DNA of 16,826 nucleotides from an uncultured Campylobacter sp. (GCA_900539505.1 UQCL01000048.1:1-16826); one strand, 5' to 3'; counted from the first letter of the stretch, positions 7,476-14,181 are shown. A program made the numbers and translations. The notes: generated from the sequence alone by a model not told the origin.

Positions 7476-8792
7476 TTAAATTTGGTCTAAATTTGATCCG
7501 CCTCGCGCCGCGACGAGCTCGCTTACGACCTGCTTGTCGCTGAAAGGATGCTTCACGCCCTTGATCTCCTGGTAAGTTTCGTCGCCCTTGCCTAAAATAG
7601 CGATCATCTCGCCGTTTTTGGCAAGATCTAGCGCGCGCGCGATCGCCTCTTTGCGATCTGCGATCTTTAAAATTTTATCCTTTCGGCGCATCCCGGCGCA
7701 AATTTGCTCGATGATCTCATCTGGATTCTCGCTGCGCGGATTATCGCTCGTGACGATGCAAATTTTGGCAAAGTGTTCGGCGATGGCGCCCATTTTCGGG
7801 CGCTTTCCGTGGTCGCGATCGCCTCCCGCGCCGAAAACCGCGATGATCTCGCCGCTTGCACGTAGCGCGTTTAGCACCTTTTCGATGCCGTCTGGGGTAT
7901 GGGCGAAATCGACGACCACAAGCGGGTTTTTATTTACGATCTGCACGCGACCTTCGACGCCGCCGAAGTTTGCCAGGGCTTTTACGATCTTTTCGTTCGG
8001 CAGCTTGGTCAGAATTTTAACCGCCGCAAACGCTGCGGTAAGGTTGTAGAGATTAAACTCGCCGATTAGATCGCTTTGCAGCTGCGCATTATCGCCGTTT
8101 GGGGTGCGCACGAGCGCGTCGATGCCGCCCTTTAGCCCATATCCGCTTACGCCGAAGCTCGCGGCGTTTTTGATGCCGTAGGTAAGGGCGTTTGCGGGGT
8201 TAAATTTAATGTGTCCGTCATCGGCGTTTATAAGCTTTGGCGCGTCGTCTGCGAAAAATGAGCTCTTGACCGCGGCGTATTCTTGCATGCTGCCGTGATA
8301 ATCGAGATGATCTTGGCTGAGATTAGTAAAAATTTTAAGCGCAAAATTTAGCCCCTGGATGCGGTTCTGCGCGATTGCGTGTGAGCTTACCTCCATAACG
8401 AAATACTCGCAGCCTTGCTTGCCGGCTTCATAAAGATAGCCCATCGTCTTAAAAACTGAGCTCGTCGTAAGCCCCTTCTCGTCGATCCTGCTCTCGTTTA
8501 TGAAAGCGCCGCGCGTGCCGCTTAAGCCGCAGCTAAAGCCCAAATCTAGCAGCGTTGAATAGATCGCCGCGGCGGTCGTGGTCTTGCCGTTCGTGCCGGT
8601 GATGCCAATGATTTTGATGCGCGGATCGATATTTAAAAGCTCCTTCGCTTGCGCGATGGAGATGATCTGCGCGCCTTTTTGCGCCGCTTCGGGTTCAAAT
8701 TTGGCGTTCGCGTCCGTGCGCATAAAAAAGCAGCCCGCCTCGCACTCGGCGGAGTTGTCGGTGATAAAATTATTTTCTAGTCGTATTTTCAT
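7476..8792 (-). CDS. murE: UDP-MurNAc-L-Ala-D-Glu ligase (meso-diaminopimelate adding)
   Basis: This 438-residue cytoplasmic Mur ligase adds the third residue of the peptidoglycan stem peptide using ATP. The P-loop is TGTNGKTT (65-72). Lys176 in the YAAVKSSF segment is the expected carbamylated lysine. VDFAHTPDG (294-302) and GAGGDRDHGKRPKMG are Mur ligase hallmarks. DNPR (350-353) is the meso-diaminopimelate recognition motif, as opposed to lysine-specific enzymes, fitting a Gram-negative wall. The protein is shorter than E. coli MurE because of a reduced N-terminal UDP-binding domain, as in other epsilonproteobacteria. Its ATG lies 23 bases inside the 3' end of the upstream gene, so translation is coupled. 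Confidence 0.95.
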   Translation of the reverse strand: MKIRLENNFITDNSAECEAGCFFMRTDANAKFEPEAAQKGAQIISIAQAKELLNIDPRIKIIGITGTNGKTTTAAAIYSTLLDLGFSCGLSGTRGAFINESRIDEKGLTTSSVFKTMGYLYEAGKQGCEYFVMEVSSHAIAQNRIQGLNFALKIFTNLSQDHLDYHGSMQEYAAVKSSFFADDAPKLINADDGHIKFNPANALTYGIKNAASFGVSGYGLKGGIDALVRTPNGDNAQLQSDLIGEFNLYNLTAAFAAVKILTKLPNEKIVKALANFGGVEGRVQIVNKNPLVVVDFAHTPDGIEKVLNALRASGEIIAVFGAGGDRDHGKRPKMGAIAEHFAKICIVTSDNPRSENPDEIIEQICAGMRRKDKILKIADRKEAIARALDLAKNGEMIAILGKGDETYQEIKGVKHPFSDKQVVSELVAARGGSNLDQI

Positions 8793-9318
8793 GATTTTTG
8801 ATTTTTTGCATCAGCGCTTCGAAGCGCTCATCGCCTGCGTACGCAGCAGCCGAGCTTTCGACGTAATTAAGCCCCATTTCGTAGTAGCCGTTTTCTATCA
8901 AATTTTCTAAAAATTCTATCATCTCGCTTTTGTCCGAAATGGCGATTTTAGAGGAAAAAATGATCGATTCGAAAGCGTCTTTAAAGCCTCTTTGGCCTAC
9001 CGCGCGCATAAAATCGGCATAAGTTATAACGGCGATCTCATCCTCGGCGCCGGGTTCGGAGACCGCTTCGTTCGCGATCTTTTCGTTGATGGAGTTTAAA
9101 ATTTTAAAAAGCTCCGCGGTTTGAGTTTTGGGGCTGAGGTTGTAAAAATCAAAGAGCATAAGCGCCTCTTCGCGGTCTGCCAGCGCGGTCTGGCAAAGCT
9201 CGAGCAAAAATAGAATTTCCTCCTCGCCGCTTTTTTCGTATGCGAGCGAAAAATATAGCTTCGCAAGCTCGAATTCTCCGCGCGAAAATGCCTTTAGCCC
9301 CAGTTTTTTATAGTTCAA
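8770..9318 (-). CDS. Conserved hypothetical protein, TPR-like helical repeats
   Basis: I do not recognise a named family for this 182-residue acidic, soluble protein. The N-terminal part (about 2-45) reads like a tetratricopeptide repeat: a helix with LGLKAFSRGEFELAKLYFSLAYE and a following helix EEILFLLELCQTAL. The rest is also helical and has no signal peptide, membrane segment or cysteine pattern. It starts at TTG (plus strand CAA at 9316-9318) inside the last codons of the nfu-like gene and overlaps murE by 23 bases at its end, so it is locked between the two by translational coupling. From memory, C. jejuni has a hypothetical protein at the same place between a NifU-like gene and murE. 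Its role is unknown; a scaffold or partner of the neighbours is only a guess. Confidence 0.82.
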   Translation of the reverse strand: MNYKKLGLKAFSRGEFELAKLYFSLAYEKSGEEEILFLLELCQTALADREEALMLFDFYNLSPKTQTAELFKILNSINEKIANEAVSEPGAEDEIAVITYADFMRAVGQRGFKDAFESIIFSSKIAISDKSEMIEFLENLIENGYYEMGLNYVESSAAAYAGDERFEALMQKIKNHENTTRK

Positions 9319-9574
9319 ACTCTTCGCCTTCGGGGATGTTTACGACGCTAAGCTCGGGGTGGATATCCATACGGAGCTGGCGCTCGACGCCGTATTTTAG
9401 GGTCTGTGCACTTGCGGCGCAGCCGTGGCAATGCCCGGTAAGGCGGACGTGGACGACGCCGTTTTTTATGCCTAAAAGCTGTATATCGCCGCCGTCGTTT
9501 TGCAGCATCGGGCGGATTAGCTCCAAGCTGCCTTGTACCGGAGCTAGAAGCTCTTCATCGCTAAATGGTATCAT
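9308..9574 (-). CDS. NifU C-terminal domain (Nfu) iron-sulfur carrier
   Basis: This 88-residue protein is a free-standing Nfu domain, which carries a labile Fe-S cluster between two protomers and hands it to client enzymes. The motif CHGC (Cys49-x-x-Cys52) in LTGHCHGCAASAQTLKYGVE is diagnostic, with LIRPMLQNDGGDIQLLGI (19-36) the conserved first half. It lacks the degenerate A-type domain of E. coli NfuA and the NifU scaffold domain, so it is the short type. The ATG follows AAGGA with a suitable spacer. It is the first gene of the five-gene operon with a -10 box at 9602-9607. Its stop overlaps the TTG start of the next gene by 11 bases. Confidence 0.93.
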   Translation of the reverse strand: MIPFSDEELLAPVQGSLELIRPMLQNDGGDIQLLGIKNGVVHVRLTGHCHGCAASAQTLKYGVERQLRMDIHPELSVVNIPEGEEFEL

Positions 9575-9601
9575 TAAAATTCCTTATTTTGATTTTGGCG
9601 C

Positions 9602-9607
9602 ATTATA
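9602..9607 (-). promoter_or_regulatory. -10 box for the nfu-murE-panD-ybaB operon
   Basis: The minus strand reads TATAAT in the context GGATATAATGCGCC, 28 bases upstream of the nfu-like ATG. It matches the sigma-70 -10 consensus perfectly, and transcription would start about 7 bases downstream, giving a short leader with AAGGA. There is no clear -35, as is common in Campylobacter. It probably drives all five genes to ybaB. Confidence 0.65.
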
Positions 9608-9812
9608 TCCAAAAGCGATAAAAAAAGGCTTATCGGGGATGAAATTTAATCTGAAATTTTGCGCGAGGACGCGGATTTTGTGCCATAGATCGCAAAGAAT
9701 TTTATACGGCGCGGGCGCCGGAACTATGATTTTAAAATTTTATCGATTCGGTAAGGATGAAGCCCGCGAATTATCGGGCCTGCATATATTTAAATTTAGA
9801 CTATTTGCGTTA

Positions 9813-9866
9813 TAAATTTGGGATGAAATTTCAGCCCGGTCGGGGGCTAAATTTGGGATGAAATTT
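9813..9866. repeat. Two copies of a 19-base direct repeat enclosing a hairpin
   Basis: TAAATTTGGGATGAAATTT occurs perfectly at 9813-9831 and 9848-9866, a 35-base period. Its core GGGATGAAATTT appears a third time at 9636-9647. Between the copies AGCCC (9833-9837) pairs with GGGCT (9844-9848), and the flanking AAATTT blocks (9826-9831, 9849-9854) can extend this stem across a one-base bulge. On the minus strand this might act as a terminator for the upstream L,D-transpeptidase-like gene. Confidence 0.55.
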
Positions 9867-10080
9867 TGCTTGAGCGGGAGAGAATTTCGAAGGCGATTTT
9901 GTCTAAATTTATTGAGATAAACGCCGATACGATTAAATTTTTAGAAAAACAATTCTGCTTTTAATCGCAAATTTTGCGACTACAAAAGTCTGGACGAGGA
10001 ATATTATTTTAAAGCTCGTAGATGGAATTTACGCTATGTTTATATCGATCGCGACTGTGAAATTTTAGCGCGGGCGTGTG
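9851..10080 (+). pseudogene. Possible frameshifted gene remnant, unidentified
   Basis: On the plus strand an open stretch from 9851 to 9964 has a natural-looking composition (ending in IEINADTIKFLEKQF), and a second one continues from about 9960 in a different frame (DYKSLDEEYYFKARRWNLRY and on to IDRDCEILARAC). Together they read like one small protein broken by a frameshift near 9955-9965. There is no credible start codon and I recognise no family. Chance open frames are a serious alternative, because the second stretch runs on antisense into the neighbouring gene. Confidence 0.22.
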
Positions 10081-10083
10081 CAA

Positions 10084-10644
10084 TCACGGCAAAATTTCTA
10101 TCGGCGTGCCGATTTTTACGTGCTCAAAAAGCTCGTCCATATCGTCATTGACGAGTGCTATGCAGCCCTCCGTCCAGTCGCCGAATGCCGCGATACTCTG
10201 CCCTAGGTAGCTAAATTTGTTCGGTAGCCCGTGGATTTTGATATCGCCGCCTGCGCTCTTGCCGAGGGATTTTGCGTGCGCTACGTCGGCTTTGTTCGGA
10301 TAGGAGATGCCTAAATTTAGATGATACGCCGAGTTTGGATTTTTGCCGTTTATGGTGTAGTTGCCCTCCGGGGTTTTGCCGTCGCCTTGAACCTCTTTAT
10401 GTCCTTCAGGCTCGCGTCCGAGGGCGATTTTGTAGCTTTTCGCGATGCCTTTTGAGGTCAAAATTTCAAGAATTCGTTTGGATTTATAGACGCGAATTTT
10501 AGAGATTTGCTCGCCGTCCAATGCCTGCTTTAGCGGAATTTCGGAGTTGATCGTTTCGATATTTTTATAGCTAAGATAATTGTCCAATGCCCACGCTAGG
10601 CCCGTAGCGACGATAACAAGCGGAAGTAAAATTTTAAATTTCAT
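10084..10644 (-). CDS. L,D-transpeptidase (YkuD) fold protein, membrane-anchored
   Basis: This 186-residue protein has an N-terminal signal or anchor segment (about 4-20) and a YkuD catalytic domain. The active site is the pair His138 in KIHGLPN and Cys161 in FGDWTEGCIALVNDDMDEL; the usual SxGC of YkuD appears as the WTxGCIAL variant. Also typical are GDGKTPEGNYTI (87-98) and the final GTPIEILP strand. Enzymes of this fold act in the periplasm on peptidoglycan tetrapeptides, as cross-linking transpeptidases or as L,D-carboxypeptidases; helical Campylobacter use a related, longer enzyme for cell shape. Which activity applies here is not clear. The ATG has no Shine-Dalgarno sequence (the leader is TTTCTTCT) and lies 5 bases after a strong hairpin, 30 bases downstream of rplQ. 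Confidence 0.88.
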   Translation of the reverse strand: MKFKILLPLVIVATGLAWALDNYLSYKNIETINSEIPLKQALDGEQISKIRVYKSKRILEILTSKGIAKSYKIALGREPEGHKEVQGDGKTPEGNYTINGKNPNSAYHLNLGISYPNKADVAHAKSLGKSAGGDIKIHGLPNKFSYLGQSIAAFGDWTEGCIALVNDDMDELFEHVKIGTPIEILP

Positions 10645-10649
10645 AGAAG

Positions 10650-10675
10650 AAATTTCGGGAGTTATCCCGAAATTT
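10650..10675 (-). terminator. Perfect 11-bp hairpin after rplQ
   Basis: AAATTTCGGGA (10650-10660) and TCCCGAAATTT (10665-10675) form a perfect 11-bp stem with a 4-base loop. It begins with the last base of the rplQ stop codon and ends 5 bases before the L,D-transpeptidase-like ATG. It is placed to end or attenuate the ribosomal operon, but the sequence following on the minus strand (CTTCTATG) is not a strong U-tract. It could equally control translation of the next gene. Confidence 0.6.
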
Positions 10676-11031
10676 TATTTGCTGATTAGCTCGATATAAG
10701 CCATCTCTGCGGCATCGCCTTTGCGAAGGCGGGTTTTGATGATGCGAGTGTAGCCGCCGTTTACGCCTGCGTATTTTGAAGCGATCTCGGTGACTAGTTT
10801 ATTTGTCGCAGCCTTATCCTGAAGCGCCGCGAAAACAAATCTATGCGCCTCGCTGTCGCCTTTTCGCGCGCGAGTGATCAGCTTCTCGGCATAGCTTCTT
10901 AGCTCTTTTGCCTTAGGAAGTGTGGTTTCGATCTTGCCGCTAGTAACTAAAGCGATGGTTAAATTTTTAAGCAGGGCGGCACGGTGAGACGAAGTACGCC
11001 CTAGCTTCCTATATCCGTGATTATGTCTCAT
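10675..11031 (-). CDS. rplQ: 50S ribosomal protein L17
   Basis: This 118-residue protein is bacterial L17, a large-subunit protein near the peptide exit tunnel. It shows the N-terminal signature MRHNHGYRKLGRTSSHRAALLKN, the central helix with TTLPKAKELRSYAEKLITRAR, and the C-terminal strands GGYTRIIKTRLRKGDAAEMAYIEL. The length is normal for epsilonproteobacteria. Its ATG directly follows the rpoA stop (TAAATG), so the two are coupled. It is the last gene of the alpha operon and is followed at once by a perfect hairpin. Confidence 0.97.
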   Translation of the reverse strand: MRHNHGYRKLGRTSSHRAALLKNLTIALVTSGKIETTLPKAKELRSYAEKLITRARKGDSEAHRFVFAALQDKAATNKLVTEIASKYAGVNGGYTRIIKTRLRKGDAAEMAYIELISK

Positions 11032-12057
11032 TTATTGTCCTTCATTCTTTTGTCTTTGAGCCTTCAGCTCGTCAAGCTTGCGTTTTAGCTGCTCTTTTTT
11101 ATCGCCGAGCTCTTGGTTGCCGATAGGATAACCGATCTCCTCCATAACGGCCTTGATCTCCTCGAGCGATTTTTTGCCTAAATTCTTAAGGTCTTTAAGC
11201 TCACTCTCTTCCATAATCGCTAGCTCGCCGATAAATCTAATATCGGCGCGATCCAGGCAGTTAAAGCTTCGCGCGCTTAAGCTTAGATTGCTAACGCTCT
11301 CAAAAAGCTTTGCAAACTCGGAATTTGCAGGGATCGCTCTACCGAAAGTATCCGCAGCGCTGATATTTACGATACCTTTGAAAACCGCCAGCTGCTGATA
11401 CATCGCCTCAAGCGCGTTTTTAAACGCATCTATCGCGCTGATCTGACCGTCGGTAGTGATCGTAAAGACCACCTTTTCGTAGTCGGGATTATCCTCTACA
11501 AATACGTTTTCGATATCGTAAACAGCCTTGGTCACCGGGGTAAAAAACGCATCCAGCGCGATAAAATCAGCATCTAAATTTTCTCTGATCTCCTCGCTTG
11601 GGACGTAGCCGATGCCCTTTTCGATGATGAGCGTAAATTTAAGATCGGCATCCTCGTTTATCGTAGCTAGATAAGCGCTTGGATTTACGATCTCTACGGC
11701 GTCGTTGTTTAGGTCGCTGCCGTAAATTTCTTTAGGTCCTTTGAAGCTGTATTCTACGACCTCGCGTAGGGAATCGCCCTTGATTTTAAACCTTAAGCCC
11801 TTTAAATTTATGATAAAAGCCGCCATATCCTCGAGCATGCCGCGCATGCTGTCGAATTCATGGCTTACGCCTTCGATTTTAACCGCAGTCGGCGCAAAAC
11901 CGACCGTGCTCGTATAAAGTAACCTTCGTAAAGGATGAGCTAGAGTGACGGCATATCCAGTTTCAAAGGGATATGCTATGATTTTAGCAACATTTTCGCT
12001 GACATTCTCAACCTTTATTTCAGTTGGCATATGAGCTGATGTTGTGATTTTTCTCAT
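11032..12057 (-). CDS. rpoA: DNA-directed RNA polymerase alpha subunit
   Basis: This 341-residue protein is RpoA, whose N-terminal domain dimerises and nucleates beta and beta' assembly and whose C-terminal domain contacts UP elements and activators. The N-terminal domain includes AHPLRRLLYTSTVG (40-53) and the SMRGMLEDMAAFIINLK segment. The C-terminal domain has LSLSARSFNCL, where the arginine corresponds to E. coli Arg265, followed by IRFIGELA and NLGKKSLEEIK, the helix-hairpin-helix-like DNA contact region. A lysine- and glutamine-rich tail (GDKKEQLKRKLDELKAQRQ) extends beyond it, as in other Campylobacter. The start at MRKITTSAH agrees with relatives; an internal ATG nine codons in is not needed. 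AGGTGC precedes the ATG, and rpsD ends 11 bases upstream. Confidence 0.98.
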   Translation of the reverse strand: MRKITTSAHMPTEIKVENVSENVAKIIAYPFETGYAVTLAHPLRRLLYTSTVGFAPTAVKIEGVSHEFDSMRGMLEDMAAFIINLKGLRFKIKGDSLREVVEYSFKGPKEIYGSDLNNDAVEIVNPSAYLATINEDADLKFTLIIEKGIGYVPSEEIRENLDADFIALDAFFTPVTKAVYDIENVFVEDNPDYEKVVFTITTDGQISAIDAFKNALEAMYQQLAVFKGIVNISAADTFGRAIPANSEFAKLFESVSNLSLSARSFNCLDRADIRFIGELAIMEESELKDLKNLGKKSLEEIKAVMEEIGYPIGNQELGDKKEQLKRKLDELKAQRQKNEGQ

Positions 12058-12068
12058 ATTAGCACCTA

Positions 12069-12695
12069 CTATTTCGAGTAAAGCTCTACGATAAATCTTT
12101 CCTCTACAGGAATAACAACTTCTTCTCTCTCCGGAATTCTAGAAAAAATTCCGTATCTTTTCTCTTTTTCTACGTCTACCCACGCTACGATGCCGGTCTG
12201 TGCCGTAAGATCCAGCGCTCTTGAAATTTGCGGGTTATTTTTGCTCTTTTCGATCACTTCGATCTTTTGTCCTGCGCGGACGCTGTATGAAGGGATATCG
12301 ACGCGTTTGCCGTCCACTAAAATGTGTCCGTGCGTAACGAGCTGGCGAGCGAAGCGTCTAGTCGTAGCAAAGCCCATGCGGTAAACGACGTTATCTAGTC
12401 TCTGCTCTAAAAGCTGAACCAAGATCGCTCCGGTGTTACCCTCTCTGCGAGCCGCTTCTGCAAATAGTCTGCGGAACTGCTTCTCGCTTACGCCGTACAT
12501 AAATTTAGCCTTTTGTTTCTCGCGAAGCTGTGAGCCGTATTCGCTTAGTTTAGCGCGTCTTTGTCCGTGCTGACCCGGAGCGTAAGGGCGTTTTAAAAGC
12601 GCGCTCTTGCCCGCAAGCCTTCTCTCGCCTTTCATAAATAGATCGACGCCGAGCCTTCTTTCTAATTTTTCAACCGGTCCTGTATATCTAGCCAT
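12069..12695 (-). CDS. rpsD: 30S ribosomal protein S4
   Basis: This 208-residue protein is S4, an early-binding 16S rRNA organiser of the 30S body. It starts MARYTGPVEKLERRLGVDLF, has KRPYAPGQHGQRRAKLSEYG, which is the S4 signature, and the S4 RNA-binding domain around LDNVVYRMGFATTRRFARQLVTHGHI followed by VDGKRVDIPSY. It has no N-terminal zinc cysteines, i.e. the C-minus form. AAAAGGAG precedes the ATG by 6 bases. In E. coli S4 represses the alpha operon by binding the rpsM leader; whether that holds here is unknown, but a structured leader exists (13689-13717). Confidence 0.98.
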   Translation of the reverse strand: MARYTGPVEKLERRLGVDLFMKGERRLAGKSALLKRPYAPGQHGQRRAKLSEYGSQLREKQKAKFMYGVSEKQFRRLFAEAARREGNTGAILVQLLEQRLDNVVYRMGFATTRRFARQLVTHGHILVDGKRVDIPSYSVRAGQKIEVIEKSKNNPQISRALDLTAQTGIVAWVDVEKEKRYGIFSRIPEREEVVIPVEERFIVELYSK

Positions 12696-12713
12696 AAATT
12701 TCTCCTTTTATAA

Positions 12714-13106
12714 TTACACGCGACGTCGTTTAGGCGGTCTGCAACCGTTATGCGCAAGAGGAGTGATGTCTTTGAAATATGTAACTTTAATCCCTTCTAC
12801 GCTACCTACGCTTTTAACGGCGGTCTCGCGTCCGCTTCCCGGACCCTGAACCTTGACGCCTACCTCTTTGATGCCGTGCTCTTTGGCTTTGTTTAGCGCG
12901 TCCTCGACGGCTTGCTGCGCCGCATAAGGGGTGGATTTTTTGCTGCCTTTAAAATTTAAAGCGCCCGCACTGCTCCACGCGATCGCGTTGCCCATCTCGT
13001 CCGTTACGGTAATCATAGTGTTGTTAAACGTAGCGGAGATGTAAACTATGCCTTTGGCGATATTTTTTCTGACGGTTTTTTTCTTAACTACTTTTTTTTG
13101 TGCCAT
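12714..13106 (-). CDS. rpsK: 30S ribosomal protein S11
   Basis: This 130-residue protein is S11, which lies on the 30S platform and contacts the Shine-Dalgarno helix region. It has a lysine-rich N-terminus, the segment GIVYISATFNNTMITVTDEMGNAIAW, the S11 signature around KVQGPGSGRETAVKSV (78-93), and the conserved basic end HNGCRPPKRRRV. The length is normal. AAGGA precedes the ATG with an 8-base spacer, and the rpsM stop is 10 bases upstream. Residue Asn in the AHNGC turn is present; this is the site modified to isoaspartate in E. coli, a known family feature. Confidence 0.98.
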   Translation of the reverse strand: MAQKKVVKKKTVRKNIAKGIVYISATFNNTMITVTDEMGNAIAWSSAGALNFKGSKKSTPYAAQQAVEDALNKAKEHGIKEVGVKVQGPGSGRETAVKSVGSVEGIKVTYFKDITPLAHNGCRPPKRRRV

Positions 13107-13116
13107 ATCTCAATCC

Positions 13117-13485
13117 TTATTTAGCTGCCGCGCCGACGGTTTTGCGTTTGCCTTTTCTGGTTCTGGCATTCGTTTTTGTTTTTTGACCGCGAACCGGAAG
13201 ACCCTTTCTGTGTCTTAAGCCACGATAGCCACCCAAGTCCATAAGCGCTTTTATATCCATAGCTACTTGTTTGCGAAGATCGCCTTCGACCATATAGTGC
13301 TCCTGGATCTCTTTTCTGATAGCGGCGGCTTCATCTTCGCTCAGATCGGCGACTCTTTTATCGTAAGAAATTCCTGCCGCATCGAGAATTTTTCTCGACG
13401 TAAATAAACCTATACCGTAGATATAAGTTAGTCCGTATTCAATCCTTTTTTTCTTTGGTAGATCTACACCTGCGATACGAGCCAT
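13117..13485 (-). CDS. rpsM: 30S ribosomal protein S13
   Basis: This 122-residue protein is S13 of the 30S head, which bridges to the 50S subunit and contacts P-site tRNA. It begins MARIAGVDLPKKKRIEYGLTYIYGIG, includes the helix-two-turn-helix segment, and carries the signature YRGLRHRKGLPVRGQKTKTNARTR near the C-terminus, ending in a basic tail that meets the P-site tRNA. The ribosome binding site AAGGA overlaps the rpmJ stop codon, and only 3 bases separate the genes, so translation is coupled. Confidence 0.98.
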   Translation of the reverse strand: MARIAGVDLPKKKRIEYGLTYIYGIGLFTSRKILDAAGISYDKRVADLSEDEAAAIRKEIQEHYMVEGDLRKQVAMDIKALMDLGGYRGLRHRKGLPVRGQKTKTNARTRKGKRKTVGAAAK

Positions 13486-13488
13486 AAC

Positions 13489-13602
13489 TTATCCTTGTCT
13501 TTGTTTATGTTTTGGATTTTCACAAATAACGTGAACAACACCTTTGCGCTTGACAATTTTACATTTGTCGCACATTTTCTTAACGGATGGACGAACTTTC
13601 AT
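13489..13602 (-). CDS. rpmJ: 50S ribosomal protein L36
   Basis: This short gene encodes 37 residues beginning MKVRPSVKKMCDKC and ending HKQRQG, a standard L36. Cys11, Cys14, Cys27 and a histidine near residue 32 form the zinc-binding C-plus type. The ATG (plus strand CAT at 13600-13602) follows AGGAG. It lies 172 bases after infA, a gap holding a strong hairpin, and 3 bases before rpsM. The residues and position between infA and rpsM leave no doubt. Confidence 0.97.
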   Translation of the reverse strand: MKVRPSVKKMCDKCKIVKRKGVVHVICENPKHKQRQG

Positions 13603-13688
13603 TCCACTCTCCTAAAATTTTCTCCACTTTAAATGCAAACTGCACCTAGGTTTAATGAAATTTCAAAAGCGAAAGTATCAAACCAACT

Positions 13689-13717
13689 GTTTTCAAAATA
13701 GTGGGGATTTTGAAAAC
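13689..13717 (-). promoter_or_regulatory. Perfect 11-bp hairpin in the infA-rpmJ leader
   Basis: GTTTTCAAAAT (13689-13699) and ATTTTGAAAAC (13707-13717) form a perfect 11-bp inverted repeat around a 7-base loop that reads CCCCACT on the minus strand. It lies about 58 bases after infA and 87 bases before rpmJ. A short AACTG/CAGTT pairing can extend the stem across a bulge. It has no U-tract, so it is not a classic terminator. It could be an operator, an attenuator, or the analogue of the S4-responsive leader of the alpha operon. The structure is seen; the function is inference. Confidence 0.55.
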
Positions 13718-13774
13718 ACTTCTTCCTACAGTTTAGTCGCAAAATCGCGAGTATATCTAAATTTAACTTTATCC

Positions 13775-13993
13775 TTACTTATAGCGGTAGGTGATCCTGC
13801 CTTTATCGAGGCTGTAAGGGGTCAGCTCAACTTTTACGCGATCGCCCGGCATTATCTTGATGTAGTGCATCCGCATCTTGCCAGCGATATGACATAAAAT
13901 CACGTGTTTGTTATCGAGCTCAACCTTAAAAGTCGCGTTCGGCAGCGCTTCTATGACGTTGCCGTCGATCTCTATGACGTCGTCTTTTGCCAC
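13775..13993 (-). CDS. infA: Translation initiation factor IF-1
   Basis: This 72-residue protein is the single OB-fold factor IF-1, which occupies the A site of the 30S subunit during initiation. It begins MAKDDVIEIDGNVIEALPNATFKVEL, contains HIAGKMRMHYIKIMPGDRVKVEL, the S1-like RNA-binding face, and ends GRITYRYK. The length is exactly typical. The start codon is GTG (plus strand CAC at 13991-13993), preceded by AAGGAG with a suitable spacer. A TATAAT box on the minus strand at 14027-14032 gives a leader of about 27 bases. As in other Campylobacter, the gene heads the alpha operon without secY or map. Confidence 0.97.
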   Translation of the reverse strand: MAKDDVIEIDGNVIEALPNATFKVELDNKHVILCHIAGKMRMHYIKIMPGDRVKVELTPYSLDKGRITYRYK

Positions 13994-14026
13994 AAATTCT
14001 CCTTTCTTTTAAATTTAAAAAGGGCG

Positions 14027-14032
14027 ATTATA
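14027..14032 (-). promoter_or_regulatory. -10 box for infA and the alpha operon
   Basis: The minus strand reads TATAAT in the context CTATATAATCGCCC, 34 bases upstream of the infA GTG. It matches the consensus fully, with T-rich DNA upstream (TTTAAAATTTTAAATTC) in place of a -35 box. It is the only clear promoter before infA and probably drives the seven-gene ribosomal operon, though the long infA-rpmJ gap may hold another. Confidence 0.65.
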
Positions 14033-14150
14033 TAGAATTTAAAATTTTAAACAGCTTAAAAGAAATTTAAAATAAGCAAAATTTCAGATTTATTTCGCTA
14101 CGCGCGAAGTATTTTGCAAAAGCAAGGCGGCGCTCCTTTTAAAATTTTAG

Positions 14151-14156
14151 TATAAT
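14151..14156 (+). promoter_or_regulatory. -10 box for the zinc metallopeptidase gene
   Basis: TATAAT occurs at 14151-14156 in the context TTTTAGTATAATGG, 25 bases before the ATG at 14182. Upstream DNA is T- and A-rich, as in Campylobacter sigma-70 promoters. The expected transcript start leaves a short leader containing AAAGGA at 14171-14176. It diverges from the infA promoter, and the two -10 boxes are about 120 bases apart. Confidence 0.7.
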
Positions 14157-14181
14157 GGCTCAAAAATTTTAAAGGAAAAAC

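Larger units (their letters stand above)
9608..10083. other. Spacer of about 480 bases with repeats and a possible decayed gene
   Basis: This lies between the nfu operon promoter and the end of the L,D-transpeptidase-like gene. It holds a 19-base direct repeat (9813-9831 and 9848-9866), small GC hairpins such as GCCCG/CGGGC (9762-9779), and two consecutive coding-like stretches in different frames (9851-9964 and 9960 onward). No intact gene is seen on either strand. Confidence 0.6.

Noticed and set aside
7588..8049. 153-codon open frame on the plus strand
   Set aside because: It is antisense to murE, whose motifs and length are unambiguous.
9240..9815. 191-codon open frame on the plus strand
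   Set aside because: It runs antisense through the nfu-like gene and its promoter, has no ribosome binding site and no recognisable domain.
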